Positions 34,003 to 44,235 of a stretch of 64,000 nucleotides of DNA are shown here, piece after piece (within the stretch, counting starts at the first letter, position 1; the number at the start of each line of letters is the position of its first letter). The translations under genes and the position numbers were made by a program. This DNA is from Dryocosmus kuriphilus (taxonomy: Eukaryota; Arthropoda; Insecta; Hymenoptera; Cynipidae). A model generated the notes under the pieces. It had not been told where the DNA came from. It saw only the letters and a program-made list of their open reading frames with translations, and did no database searches. The stretch spans positions 26,999,373 to 27,063,372 of the forward strand of contig CM076191.1 in NCBI GenBank assembly GCA_038277395.1. The letters are read 5' to 3'.

Positions 34003-37000
34003 TCATTCTTCGATTACATCCAGCAATTTTACGAGCTTATGCGTTGGGCGAGTGAAAAGACCCGTCGATGTACGACGCACTTCTGTTACTCTGACCTGTT
34101 TGTCTTTTCCAGGAAATATTCGCGAAACCGTCCCTCTTTTCCAACAGTTTCTCGGTGCATTTAGATCAACAATAAGCACTATATCTCCTACTTTTAGCGG
34201 TTCCTCGTTCTCTGTCCACTTTTGTCGGGGAAGCAAATTTGGCAAATACTCGCGAATCCAACGTTTCCAAAAGGCGTCGGCGTAATTTTGTGCGAGTTTC
34301 CATTCTTTGCGCAAGCACAGATTTCTGTTGTCATATTTACTCAACTCTATACTCCCGGAGGAGGACCCGAGCAAAAAATGGTTGGGGGTTAGTGCCTCCT
34401 TATCACGCGGGTCTAGTGATACGTGAGTCAATGGTCTGGAATTTACTGAATGCTCGATTTCGGTCAGAGCGGTGTATAGTACTTCTTCGGTCGGAGCTTG
34501 ATCCCTCAAAATCGCTTGCAAGGCTGTTTTGACTGAACGGATCAATCGCTCCCATGCTCCCCCCATGTGCGGGGCGTCCGGAGGGTTAAAACGCCATTCA
34601 ATTTTTTGTTTCCCGGCGCAAGTTGCAATACTTTCCCGGTCCAGCTGTGCGATCGCGTCTTGAAGCTCTTTGTTTGCTCTTCTAAAATTAGTCCCGTTAT
34701 CGGAATAAACTACGAACGGGGTGCCTCTTCGTGCGGCGAGCCTTTTCAAGGCCATAATCGCAGAGCTAGCATTTAGAGTGCTAGCTATTTCAAGATGAAT
34801 TGCGCGGGTCGTAAGACATGTAAATAATACTCCCCACCTTTTTTCACGTCGGCGACCTATTTTGACGAACATCGGGCCGAAATAATCGACGCCGCAATGA
34901 CTGAACGGCCTTGACTTCACTGCTACCCGGCCTGCTGGTAATGCTGCCATCAACGGTGCACGTGCCTTGCCGCGACGAAGCCGACACACGATGCATCGGC
35001 TTACCAGCGAGCGTAAAAGTCGACGTATCCCCGTGATGTAATAAAGTTGACGTAATTCACTAATCACCGTATTGTTACTTCCATGGTAAAAATTTCGGTG
35101 ATAGCTCGCCACTAGCAATTTTACCGCTGGATGTTTACCGTCAAGAATAATAGGGGTGTTATTGCATTCTCCGGAAAATGCGGTCACTCGTCCGTGCGCT
35201 CTTAAAATTTGATCGTCGTCTAGGCGGGGAAACAACGTGGCGACTCGGCTTTGTCGGTGGACTTGACCTACGTTTCTCAGCGCACGAAGTTCGGCTTCGA
35301 AACATTCGGCTTGTATTACGCGGTACAAATAATCTTCGTTCTCTCGCACGCGTTCAATGAGAGGCTTTGAGTCGACTGCGCTATTCCACTCAACGTAAGC
35401 CTCGCGCAAGTGAGCTAAGCGTGACTGAGAGTGAGCCCTTTTTCTCCAAGTTTCAAAAACTTTACGGACCCGGCGTGCATGCACTAGTAACCCCGGCCAT
35501 CCTAGTAAACGCATCGCGATTGGAATTTCCGTTAAGTCTGTCGTGATAGAAAAAACAAAACACGTTTTCCGGGGCTCTAATCTTTGAATAGCGGACTTTT
35601 CTTCTCTAGTGAGAAACCTTTCCACCGGCCAAGCTGATTCGTTGCGCTGCAGAAATTCGGGACCATTGAACCATCGACTGTTTGTTTTGAGCGCGTGGCT
35701 TCCGAGCCGTGTCGCGTCATCTGCCGGATTTTCTGCCGTCGGAACCCACTTCCATTCCGAACTCTGAGTGAGCTCCGCGATTTCTCCCAAGCGGTTCGCG
35801 ACATAGACGTTATGCTCGCGTGGCTCTGATCTAAGCCAATGAATCACTGTGGAAGAATCAGACCAAAAGACACGACGATTAATCGTAATCCTGAATTCGG
35901 CTTTCAAAAAAGTAGCTAACCTTGCTCCTAGTAGTGCTGCTTGCAGTTCCAATCGCGGTACGGTTTCTGGTTTCAAGGATGCCACTCTGCTCTTTGCCAT
36001 TACTAACGCTACATGTGCAATACCGTCCGGCCTTTCGAAACGCAAGTACGCGGCTGCCGCGAAGGCTTTTAAGCTTGCGTCGCAAAAAACATGGAGTTGA
36101 GCGTTTTCCTCCATCCCTGAAGGCGTATAACAGCGCGGAATTCGACACTGTTTTACGTTATTAATTTCTAATAACCAAGTTAGCCAAGACGCGTGTTCTT
36201 CCTCCCTTAATTTATCGTCCCAATGAATCCCACTGCGGTGAATTGCTTGCATAAGAGTTTTTGACTTGAGCGCAAAGGGAACGATTAAACCGAGCGGATC
36301 GTAAATGGACATGACTACACTTAAGACTTCTCGCTTAGTCGGTACTTTCTCGCCACGTAAAATTTGCGCTGGTATTTTCGCGAGTTTTAAATTGAACTTT
36401 AATTCATCCGTCTCCGTGTCCCAATAAATTCCTAAAACCCTTTCTTTCTCTACGCTATTAAGCATTGTCTCTCGGGTTTTCGACGGATTCCTAATACCGA
36501 TAGCGTCTTCCAAAACTCTAGGGCGATTGCTTGCCCAGCCATGCATTTGAAATCCGGCTTCTGAGTTGATTTTTATTACATCTTTAATAAACTCAACCGC
36601 CGACTTAGCCGACTTTTGACTCGATATGAGGTCATCCATGTAGGTATCGTCGATTATACCCTGCACCGCCGCGGGTTTTGTATTTATATAACGTTCTGCA
36701 TTTTTATTTTTAATGAATATCGCGTTTGTAGGCGACGATGTCGCGCCAAAAATCAGACAAGTCGCTTCGTATTCGTTTGGCTCCCTTTTTCTATCTCGCC
36801 CGCGGTATAAAAATCTTATTGCTCGGTCGCTTTCAATAATCTTCACACGTAAAAACATATCGGATATATCGCTCTTTAACGCTATAGCATACTGCCTAAA
36901 ACGAATCAGAATCCCAGGCAACGGCTTCAGTAAATCTGGCCCAGTATCTAGTTGATCATTTAGGCTAATTCCATTTGATTTTGCCGCGCAATCAAAAACT

Positions 37001-37992
37001 ACTCGAACTTTATTGGGCTTATTGACGTTATAAACCCCGAAAATTGGCACATACCATACTCTGGGTCTTTTTGCCTCTTTGTTAATTCTCACCACGTAAC
37101 CTTGATCTATAATTCGGTCCATTTCTTTGTAGAATAATTCGGCAAATACGGGATCTCGATCTAACCTTTTCTCTAAAGAAAACAATCTCTTTTTCGCGGT
37201 CATTTTACTATCTACGTCGGGAGCATCGTCGCTTTTCCACAAAAGACCGATTTTCCACGAATCCCCCATGAAGCGACTTGTCTCCTCCAATATTTTCCTT
37301 GCCCGATCGTGCTTACTTTTGGGCTTAACATTGTCACACACACCTATTGCTTCTGATTGGAAAAAATGTTTGATCAATTCGTCCAACTGTAAGTCTTTTT
37401 GCTCATCAGCAACTATTTTCAAAATCGAGGCATTGCAAACAGGCAATGGCTCACCTGTCCCCGACACCGTGTACGCTCTCTCCTTACTGCGGCAAGGAAC
37501 CCCGTGCATAGCCCATCCCAACAGAGAACGAGAAACCGCCAAATCTTTGCTTAATTCCAAAAGCTCCCTCGTGGCTATCAAACTTAGGTTATCCTGGCCT
37601 ATTAAAATCTCAACCTTAGCTTTGTAATAAGGTTTGGCATCAATATAACCAATTATTTTCTCAAAATGCGTTAATAATCTTTTACTCAAAGTTTGAATAG
37701 GAAATTTGCAGTTTTCGACCATTAATGCATGTTTAATTTGATATTTGCCGAAGGCTCCCATTACTTCAAAGTTAACTTTTTCGCAGTTAGGCATAATTGT
37801 TTTTGAATATACGCCTGTTAACGCTAAGCTCGTGTTTTTGCCTTTTAGCCCTATATTTTTCGCAAGCTTCTTATCAATCAAAGTAATCGTAGATCCCTCG
37901 TCGAGCAATGCAAACGTATTTTCAACACCCTTTGGACCAATTGCACGTAAAGGAACTATTTTTAATAAAACTTGAGACGAGTCCTCCAAATC
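34003..37992 (-). CDS. pol: BEL/Pao pol polyprotein: protease, RT, RNase H, integrase
   Basis: About 1330 uninterrupted codons. Order: aspartic protease near the start (LLDEGSTITLI); reverse transcriptase with KSDISDMFLRVKI and the active-site YMDDL (around residue 450); RNase H with VFCDAS, LELQAALLGARL and FWSDSSTVIHW; integrase with a zinc-binding region (HRNFYH ... CIVCRLRRGK) and catalytic residues in CGVDYFGP, YSDNGTNF and GGAWERL; then the C-terminal DUF5641-type segment (ALTPNHFLLG ... VGDIVLIVDLNAPR). All expected domains and catalytic residues are present, so the enzyme looks intact. It follows gag in the same frame after a single TGA (37993-37995). There is no Met at the start, so production would need readthrough or a gag-pol form without that stop. 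Confidence 0.97.
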   Translation of the reverse strand, partial: DLEDSSQVLLKIVPLRAIGPKGVENTFALLDEGSTITLIDKKLAKNIGLKGKNTSLALTGVYSKTIMPNCEKVNFEVMGAFGKYQIKHALMVENCKFPIQTLSKRLLTHFEKIIGYIDAKPYYKAKVEILIGQDNLSLIATRELLELSKDLAVSRSLLGWAMHGVPCRSKERAYTVSGTGEPLPVCNASILKIVADEQKDLQLDELIKHFFQSEAIGVCDNVKPKSKHDRARKILEETSRFMGDSWKIGLLWKSDDAPDVDSKMTAKKRLFSLEKRLDRDPVFAELFYKEMDRIIDQGYVVRINKEAKRPRVWYVPIFGVYNVNKPNKVRVVFDCAAKSNGISLNDQLDTGPDLLKPLPGILIRFRQYAIALKSDISDMFLRVKIIESDRAIRFLYRGRDRKREPNEYEATCLIFGATSSPTNAIFIKNKNAERYINTKPAAVQGIIDDTYMDDLISSQKSAKSAVEFIKDVIKINSEAGFQMHGWASNRPRVLEDAIGIRNPSKTRETMLNSVEKERVLGIYWDTETDELKFNLKLAKIPAQILRGEKVPTKREVLSVVMSIYDPLGLIVPFALKSKTLMQAIHRSGIHWDDKLREEEHASWLTWLLEINNVKQCRIPRCYTPSGMEENAQLHVFCDASLKAFAAAAYLRFERPDGIAHVALVMAKSRVASLKPETVPRLELQAALLGARLATFLKAEFRITINRRVFWSDSSTVIHWLRSEPREHNVYVANRLGEIAELTQSSEWKWVPTAENPADDATRLGSHALKTNSRWFNGPEFLQRNESAWPVERFLTREEKSAIQRLEPRKTCFVFSITTDLTEIPIAMRLLGWPGLLVHARRVRKVFETWRKRAHSQSRLAHLREAYVEWNSAVDSKPLIERVRENEDYLYRVIQAECFEAELRALRNVGQVHRQSRVATLFPRLDDDQILRAHGRVTAFSGECNNTPIILDGKHPAVKLLVASYHRNFYHGSNNTVISELRQLYYITGIRRLLRSLVSRCIVCRLRRGKARAPLMAALPAGRVAVKSRPFSHCGVDYFGPMFVKIGRRREKRWGVLFTCLTTRAIHLEIASTLNASSAIMALKRLAARRGTPFVVYSDNGTNFRRANKELQDAIAQLDRESIATCAGKQKIEWRFNPPDAPHMGGAWERLIRSVKTALQAILRDQAPTEEVLYTALTEIEHSVNSRPLTHVSLDPRDKEALTPNHFLLGSSSGSIELSKYDNRNLCLRKEWKLAQNYADAFWKRWIREYLPNLLPRQKWTENEEPLKVGDIVLIVDLNAPRNCWKRGTVSRIFPGKDKQVRVTEVRRTSTGLFTRPTHKLVKLLDVIEE

Positions 37993-39447
37993 TCAGGAAA
38001 ATGTATTTTTTAATGACGCAGCGCTGGTGCTGTCATTAGCCGCTTGATTGCTCGACGCAGAATCTTGCTTTTTATCGGATTTGTCAAAGTGCAATAGCGT
38101 ATGATGTTTTCGATTGCGCTTTTTGCAATTTTGACACCTACATCGATCTTTTAAATGCCCCGGCGATAAACAATTCATACATAATTTGAAACGCTTCACC
38201 AATACCCAACGTCTATCCACAGTCTCGCGAAGAAAATCACTGCATTTCCATGTAGGATGCTCTTTTTTACATAGCTCGCACGCGCGAGGGTTCTGAGACA
38301 GGGACCTTTCATTTTCAGGATTGTTATGGCTGGATTGATCAACCACATAAGACGATGCACTTCTTTTGTTTCGCGAGTCCTTTTGCTGATTCATTCTGGC
38401 TCTTTTCGACTCAATTAAATTATCGAAATTGAAAAGTCCCGTCTTCGCCGCTCTCCTCGCCTCGATGTAAAGGAAATCACTGAGCTTTTCTAGATCGGAT
38501 TTTTCGGCTGGCTGCTCCTCCGCATATTTATTAAATGAGTACTTCAAGGCTGAAGGCAATTTTTTCCCGATATTCGAAATTAAATCCTCATTGTACAAGT
38601 AGCTGGTTAACTTAAAAGACTTGAAAGCTATGGTGGCGTTCTTCAACTTAGTCGCTAAGCGAGTAAGACTTCCCCTTTCCGATCCGATATATGGTAATGT
38701 TTTTAGGTCGGACGCAATTTTGGCGGCAACAATTTTTATATTCCCATACTCCAATTCTAAACTATCCATGATCTCTTTAGGGTCCGCATTTACCGCCAAT
38801 AATGCGTCCACCACCTCCCGAGCTTCGCCCTTGATCGATTCGGAAAGTCGCGTAATGTTTTCATTATCGCTATACCCGCCGGATTCCGTGGAATGCTCGT
38901 AAGCCTTTTTAAAGGACAAAAATTCCAAAGGATTCCCTTGAAATGTCGGGAGTCCTTTGGCAGTAGTTAACCGGTTCACTAATCGCGAGCTGCTTTCGCC
39001 TACCGAAGTTTCGCGCACAGATCGGAGCGTATCTTCGAGCGCACCAACTAATCGCACAATTAGATCATTTTGACTCACGAATGTTTGCGCTGTCGCCGGC
39101 AACGAAGTGCTGCTCGCCCCATCACCCTGATGGCCGTGAACCTGGCTTGTTTCTTGAGTGTCGATGGCCTCTCCGTCGCAGCTTGGAGCCGTCGATGGCG
39201 ATTGAGACGGCTGGCCGTTTCCCTCATATGTGTGGTCGCCGACTTCCTCAACGTGATCGCCCCGTGCAGGACGTCTTCTGCGTGGCCTACCTCTCGCCAA
39301 CGGGGGTGCACCTTTTTTCGCAGCCCTCCTGCGTTTCGCAGGGGGTTGATCGGAGGCCTCAGCCGTCGCTGCTGTAGAGGGACTTGGTCGTCGTGGAGCT
39401 ATATTGACAAAACTCGAAAACATAACAAAACACACACTGTTAATCAC
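37993..39447 (-). CDS. gag: BEL/Pao gag polyprotein
   Basis: 484 codons from an ATG 66 bases inside the element's 5' LTR. A basic, Pro/Ser-rich N-terminus is followed by a DUF1759-type capsid region (around residues 165-345, with LPTFQGNPLEFLSFKKAYEH and ARRAAKTGLF). Three cysteine clusters of the nucleocapsid zinc-knuckle type follow: CELCKKEHPTWKC, CMNCLSPGHLKDRC, and CQNCKKRNRKHH. The frame ends at TGA and pol continues directly in the same frame. In most BEL/Pao elements gag and pol are one uninterrupted frame, so this stop is either a programmed readthrough site or a private mutation. Confidence 0.95.
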   Translation of the reverse strand: MINSVCFVMFSSFVNIAPRRPSPSTAATAEASDQPPAKRRRAAKKGAPPLARGRPRRRRPARGDHVEEVGDHTYEGNGQPSQSPSTAPSCDGEAIDTQETSQVHGHQGDGASSTSLPATAQTFVSQNDLIVRLVGALEDTLRSVRETSVGESSSRLVNRLTTAKGLPTFQGNPLEFLSFKKAYEHSTESGGYSDNENITRLSESIKGEAREVVDALLAVNADPKEIMDSLELEYGNIKIVAAKIASDLKTLPYIGSERGSLTRLATKLKNATIAFKSFKLTSYLYNEDLISNIGKKLPSALKYSFNKYAEEQPAEKSDLEKLSDFLYIEARRAAKTGLFNFDNLIESKRARMNQQKDSRNKRSASSYVVDQSSHNNPENERSLSQNPRACELCKKEHPTWKCSDFLRETVDRRWVLVKRFKLCMNCLSPGHLKDRCRCQNCKKRNRKHHTLLHFDKSDKKQDSASSNQAANDSTSAASLKNTFS

Positions 39448-39494
39448 AGAAATTTTCTCTATTTTGTTCCCAGTTTATTTTTCCGGTTATTATT

Positions 39495-39512
39495 TCCCGG
39501 GTTTCGGCACCA
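39495..39512 (-). promoter_or_regulatory. Primer-binding site for tRNA-Phe
   Basis: The minus strand reads TGGTGCCGAAACCCGGGA one base inside the 5' LTR. This is complementary to the 3' end of a eukaryotic tRNA-Phe (acceptor GCCGAAA plus CCA), from memory of tRNA sequences. Confidence 0.85.
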
Positions 39513-39513
39513 T

Positions 39514-40673
39514 TGTAAAATTATGAAAACTGGGATGAATAAGAACCATTGAAGTTAATGAAAACGTTTAAATTATATTATTTATTCACCAAATTAAATT
39601 TGATTTAACCGCAAAATTACAATATTTATTCTTAAAAAAAGTCGGACTATCAATTTGAAAAGAAAACAATCTGGGAACATTGTAGGCGTACTAAAAAAAT
39701 TTCGACAACTAACCTGTCACGCGCGTGTCAAAAGAGCACAATACCGCTCTCCTCTGCTCTTAGAGCTTTTAAAACCTCGTACTCATTAATCCCCACTCTG
39801 GAATCATAATGAGCTGGTGTCGTGGTCAATCCCGTCGCCCCGCGATTCTCAAGATCTAGTTCTGAGAGTCGACGAATTTTGAAACATCCCTACAGCTTTT
39901 GAAAATTCCCGAATTTTCCGGCCAGAAAGTTTGAAGGTCAAACTGACAATTGCACTACAGCTTTCGAGAGCTTGCGCTCTCCCGACACGGCACGGAATGT
40001 ACAACTGCGAATCAGATCGTTTCAAACTTTTCCCTCGGAAAAATCAGTATTTTCCCGTCACAGCACGGTTAGGCACGGCATCAAAGCTGGTTTGAGCACG
40101 TGAGGGGCTAAAGATCGCGCCTGACCCACCAGATTTTTGAAACAAATTAGTAATTGATAATACATAGTAGAATTCAAAAATTCAGAATAAAGCAATCCGT
40201 AAGGCCATGTATTTTGCATTAGAGCTGCGTCATGCACCTCTGACACGCGCTTCGCACGCATCACAATATCGTAGCTTACTACTAAAAGTACAAATACGGT
40301 TACTCTTAAACAATGTATTTTCTAAATGAATGAACTTATGAGGTACATTTTTCATTCGATATTCTAATTAATTTTGTTCTTAATTCGAAAATAAGCCGTC
40401 CAAGTAGACGACACTCTGAATTTGGGCGAGCATTACTTCAAATGTAATCTACTTACACCGTGGAATAAAGGCATTAAGTTGCATGTTCGATATCACGTTA
40501 TGCGCGCCACAAATTCAGAGCGTGCGCTAGAATTAGAAACAAAAGAAGCCGTCTTTGGTGCTAATACGCACCGGCATCTCTCTTCGTGACAAATATTATT
40601 GTACGCCACAGAATATAAATCTTACGTGCTACAGTCTATAGATAATAAAAATTACGCAGTTCTATTCTCAACA
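39514..40673 (-). repeat. BEL/Pao 5' LTR
   Basis: 1160 bp, same length as 32807-33966. It supplies promoter and polyadenylation signals for the minus-strand element. No individual promoter box was assigned. Confidence 0.95.
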
Positions 40674-40678
40674 GCATC
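40674..40678. repeat. BEL/Pao target-site duplication GCATC, right
   Basis: Second copy of the 5-bp target at 32802-32806. Confidence 0.95.
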
Positions 40679-41627
40679 AGAATGGCGATCCTGGTTATTA
40701 TTCTATGCTCAACCGTGTCTGCAAGGAATATTGAATAAATGTGCTTTAAAACATTTTGCTTTACTATCAAATTCAATATTCACTCTGCTTCAAATGGACA
40801 TTACTCCCCAAGAATTGGACCAATGCGAAATGGACTTGGTCAATTTTGTCGGCACATTCGAGATACTTTATGGCGAAAGTTTTGTAACTTTTAACGTGCA
40901 CAGCCTTGTACACTTGGTTCCAAATGTTAAAAAAAGTGGTCCAATCTGGGCTGGTTCAACTTTTCCACATGAAAATGCAATCTTTTATTTAAAACAATGT
41001 GTTCACATTCCAAAAGGAATATATGAACAGGTGGCGAAACGAACTTTGCAGGCTAACGTTTTCAAAAGCATTTTGCAAGAATCAACGGAAATGTCTCATT
41101 GCTTATCGTACTGCGAATCACTTTTTTCGAAGAACGATGTAAAAAACTACTGCCGCAGTAGCTCTCAGGGTGTTTTTTTTATAGGGAAAGGCCAAACAGA
41201 CCAAAATTTCTCAAAGCTATCAAAAACAGGGACGGTTGTCCTAATTTTTAATCGATGCACTTTTCGACGAATGATTTTCCACAGTGTTCAGTATTTTCGT
41301 CCACAAAAGTCAAATGACACTGTTTTCCGTCTTTATAATGGAGAATACATTAGGGTGTTAAATTTATTATACTTTGACGAAGAAAGTTGGGCAGAAGTCC
41401 AATACTATGCAGTAGAGAAGTTCATCGTAACTTGCAATACAGGAGAATCGTCATGCACTAAGTGCAACATTAATAACTTTCCTTCAAAAAATATAACAAA
41501 AGTGTGTAAACTAAAAGATGATAAAATACTCATACTACTTTCGCAAATTAGTGACAAATGCGTCGTCATTAATGTAGAAAATGATATGTATCTCTCAACA
41601 CTACCAAACACAGTCGAAATTCAATAA
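40679..41627 (+). pseudogene. EnSpm/CMC-like transposase gene, 3' part
   Basis: The frame continues from the left part (…KAS) with EWRSWLLFYAQPCLQGIL. Conserved-looking blocks follow: VNFVGTFEILYGESFVTFNVHSLVHL, GPIWAGSTFPHENAIFYLK and IPKGIYEQVAKR. The remainder (to residue about 318 of this part) is a less conserved C-terminal domain. No internal stop is present. The only visible damage to the gene is the retrotransposon. The open frame upstream of 40674 is LTR sequence and does not belong to the gene. Confidence 0.7.
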
Positions 41628-41755
41628 TTCTTCATTATTTTAAAAACAATAATTATATTTAAGAACTTATCTCGATCGTCGAAAAACAATAGTGAAGAAA
41701 GTACATATACTTCTCTGTTTGTATACAATATTTATAATAATTATCTTACTGAAAT

Positions 41756-41761
41756 AATAAA
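41756..41761 (+). promoter_or_regulatory. Candidate poly(A) signal AATAAA
   Basis: Located 129 bases after the transposase stop codon, in AT-rich sequence. Confidence 0.45.
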
Positions 41762-41949
41762 ACAACCAGAAAACATGTATCGAAGTCTATTTTTTTATAT
41801 AACTCACCTACGTCCTTTTATAGTTTAGTCTTTTTTTAAAAAATATTTTGCAATAAATAATGTTTTTTAACCGAAAAAACAGACGCTACTGAAGGAATGT
41901 ATAATATAGACCTAAAATATCGAGTACATTGTCTTTATAATTTGCGAGC
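41762..41949. other. AT-rich 3' flank of the transposase gene
   Basis: No gene or repeat seen between the poly(A) signal and the tandem array. Confidence 0.5.
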
Positions 41950-43650
41950 AGATTTTGAATTTGACCGAATGATTTTCTGTTTTTACTTTAATTTCACGAA
42001 ATTATCACTTAAACCTGCGGATTACTTTTTGATAAAGTCGCACCACATCCAGATTCCTTATTTTTAACAAGGAAAAAAAAAGTTTTTGTTTAGGATTTGA
42101 CCGGATAATTTTCCGTTTTTACTTGCATTTCACGGAATTATAACTTAAATCTGCGAATTAATCTCAGATAGAATCGGACTTTTTTTGGATTTGATATTTT
42201 TGACAGGACGGATTTCGGATGCTAGCGGACAATTTTTCGTTTTCACTTGCTTTTCACGCAATTATAACTTAAATATGCAGATTAATTTCGGATGGAATCG
42301 GACTTTTTTCGGATTTGATATTTTTTAACTGACGGATTTCGGATGCTAGCGGACAATTTTCCGTTTTTACTTGCATTTCACGGAATTATAACTTAAATCT
42401 GCGGATTAATCTCAGATAGAATCGGACCTTTTTCGGATTTGATATTTTTGACCGGACGGATTTCGGATGCGAACGGACAATTTTCCGTTTCCACTTGCAT
42501 TTCACGGAATTATAACTTGAATCTGCAGATTAATCTCGAATAGAATCGGACTATTTTCGGATTTTATATTATTGACCGGACGGATTTCGCATGCGAGCAG
42601 CCAATTTTCCGTTACTACTTGCATTTCGCGGAATTATAACTTAAATATGCAGATTAATCTCGGATGGAATCTGACTTTTTTCTGGTTTGATATTTTTGAC
42701 CGGACAGATTTCGGATGCGAACAGATAATTTTCCGTTTTCACTTAAATTTCAGGGAATTATAACTTGAATCCGCGGATTAATCTCGGATGGAATCGGACT
42801 ATTTCCGGATTTGATATTTTTTACCGGACGGATTTCGGATGCGAACGGACAATTTTCCGTTTTTACTTTTATTTCAGGAAATTATTATCTTAAATCTGCG
42901 GATTAATCTCGGATGGAATCGGACTTTTTTCGGATTTTATATTTTTGCCTGGACGGATTTCGGATCCAAACGGATAATTTTCAGTTTCCACTTGCATTTC
43001 ACGGAATTATAATTTAAATATGCAGATTAATCTCGGATGGAATCGGACTTTTTTCGGATTTTATATTTTTGACCGGACAGATTTCGGATGCGAACGGATA
43101 ATTTTCGTTCTCACTTAAATTTCAGGGAATGAAAACCTGCGGATTAATCTCGGATGGAATCGGATTTTTTTCGGATTTGATATTTTTGGCCGGACGCATT
43201 TCGGATGCGTACGGATAATTTTCCGTTTTCACTTAAATTTCACGAATTAATTTAAACCTACGGATTAATCTCGCATGGAATCGGACTATTTCCGGAATCG
43301 ATTTTTTGATCGGACGGATTTCGGATGCTAGCGGACAATTTTCCGTTTTCAGTACAACAAAAATAATTTCAGGTGCTAAGTTTCGGACTTATTTCGGATC
43401 AAGCCGGACTCTTTCGGGAGTAGAAGCGTAAGTTGGGATAAATTTCGGATCAGACCGGACTATTTTCCATTTTTATTTTAACGAAAATAATTTCAGGTTC
43501 TGCATTCCGGACTAATTTCGGATCAAGTCGGATTCTTTCGAGAGGGAAAGCGTACATTCGGATAAATTTCGGATCAGACCGGACTTATTTCCATTTTTAT
43601 GTTAACAAAAATAATTTTGAGTTCTGCATTCCGGACTAATTTCGGATCAA
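41950..43650. repeat. Tandem array of ~124-bp 'CGGAT' units (about 11), then a ~122-bp variant (3)
   Basis: Each main unit has 'gacggatttcggatgcgaac', 'ggacaattttccgtttt', 'cacttgcatttcacggaatt' and 'cggattaatctcggatggaa'. From about 43350 a related variant with 'gcattccggactaatttcgg' takes over. Decay continues to 43820. Possibly subterminal repeats of the adjacent EnSpm-like element; that link is inference from position only. Confidence 0.9.
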
Positions 43651-43822
43651 GTCGGACTCTTTCCGGAGTCGAAATTTATGTCCCGGATAGATTCCGGACA
43701 TAAGCAGACAAATTTCTGATAGTTTTCGTACAGTTTTCGGATTAGATCGGACACATGTCGGAAGAAAATCGTAAAGTGGATTGATTTCGGATGAATTCAA
43801 ACCAATAACGGAATCCGAAATT

Positions 43823-44122
43823 TTAAGCAGGGTGTTTACACTTTTTGCTCAGCCCAGCTTTGCAAGAGCACTTTACGTCAACGATTTTGCCATTGAAGGA
43901 TATTGATCCTTTTATTTCATGAGGATGATTTCTCAAGTTAGAAGTCTGCATACAAAATGCAATAAATAATGTGCAAACATTATCTTGCTGCTCACTTAAT
44001 CGGCCACAAAACATGACGTGCCCGGCATTTAAAACATTCTCACCTTCAACAAAATTCCGAGAAGAAGGTGTCAAGTTCGTAAACTGACATATTTCACTCA
44101 ATGAAACTCTCATTTTCTCCAC
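43823..44122 (-). pseudogene. SWIM zinc-finger gene fragment (N-terminal exon-like)
   Basis: 99 codons from an ATG at 44122. The end reads VKCSCKAGLSKKCKH, the CxCx(n)CxH signature of a SWIM zinc finger. Upstream it has NAGHVMFCGRLSEQQD and CMQTSNLRNHPHEI. This arrangement is what I recall at the N-terminus of arthropod SWIM plus YqaJ-nuclease proteins associated with mobile elements. The frame stops in sequence bordering the tandem array, and no nuclease domain is present, so it is a truncated remnant or a single exon. Confidence in the SWIM motif is moderate, in the wider family low. Confidence 0.5.
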
Positions 44123-44193
44123 AAATTTTTTTAAATGAAGAAAAAAGTAATTCTAGCCCGGTGTTTCGCCTTGATCTGACCTACTCTTCGCCA

Positions 44194-44225
44194 GCCATCT
44201 TGTTTTACGACGTCACTGTGACGTC
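44194..44225. promoter_or_regulatory. Promoter-like motifs upstream of the SWIM fragment
   Basis: GACGTCACTGTGACGTC (44209-44225) is a perfect palindrome built from two CRE-type TGACGTCA-like cores. On the minus strand AAGATGGC (44194-44201) resembles a YY1/initiator element. Both lie 70-105 bases upstream of the minus-strand ATG. Motif-level evidence only. Confidence 0.35.
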
Positions 44226-44235
44226 ACGACCACGG

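Larger units (their letters stand above)
32807..40673 (-). mobile_element. Full-length BEL/Pao LTR retrotransposon, minus orientation
   Basis: Two LTRs of 1160 bp (32807-33966, 39514-40673), starting TGT and ending ACA, with about three visible differences. It also has a 5-bp TSD, a tRNA-Phe primer-binding site, a polypurine tract, and gag and pol in one frame. No envelope gene. It interrupts the coding sequence of an EnSpm-like transposase. The near-identity of the LTRs indicates a recent insertion. Confidence 0.97.
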
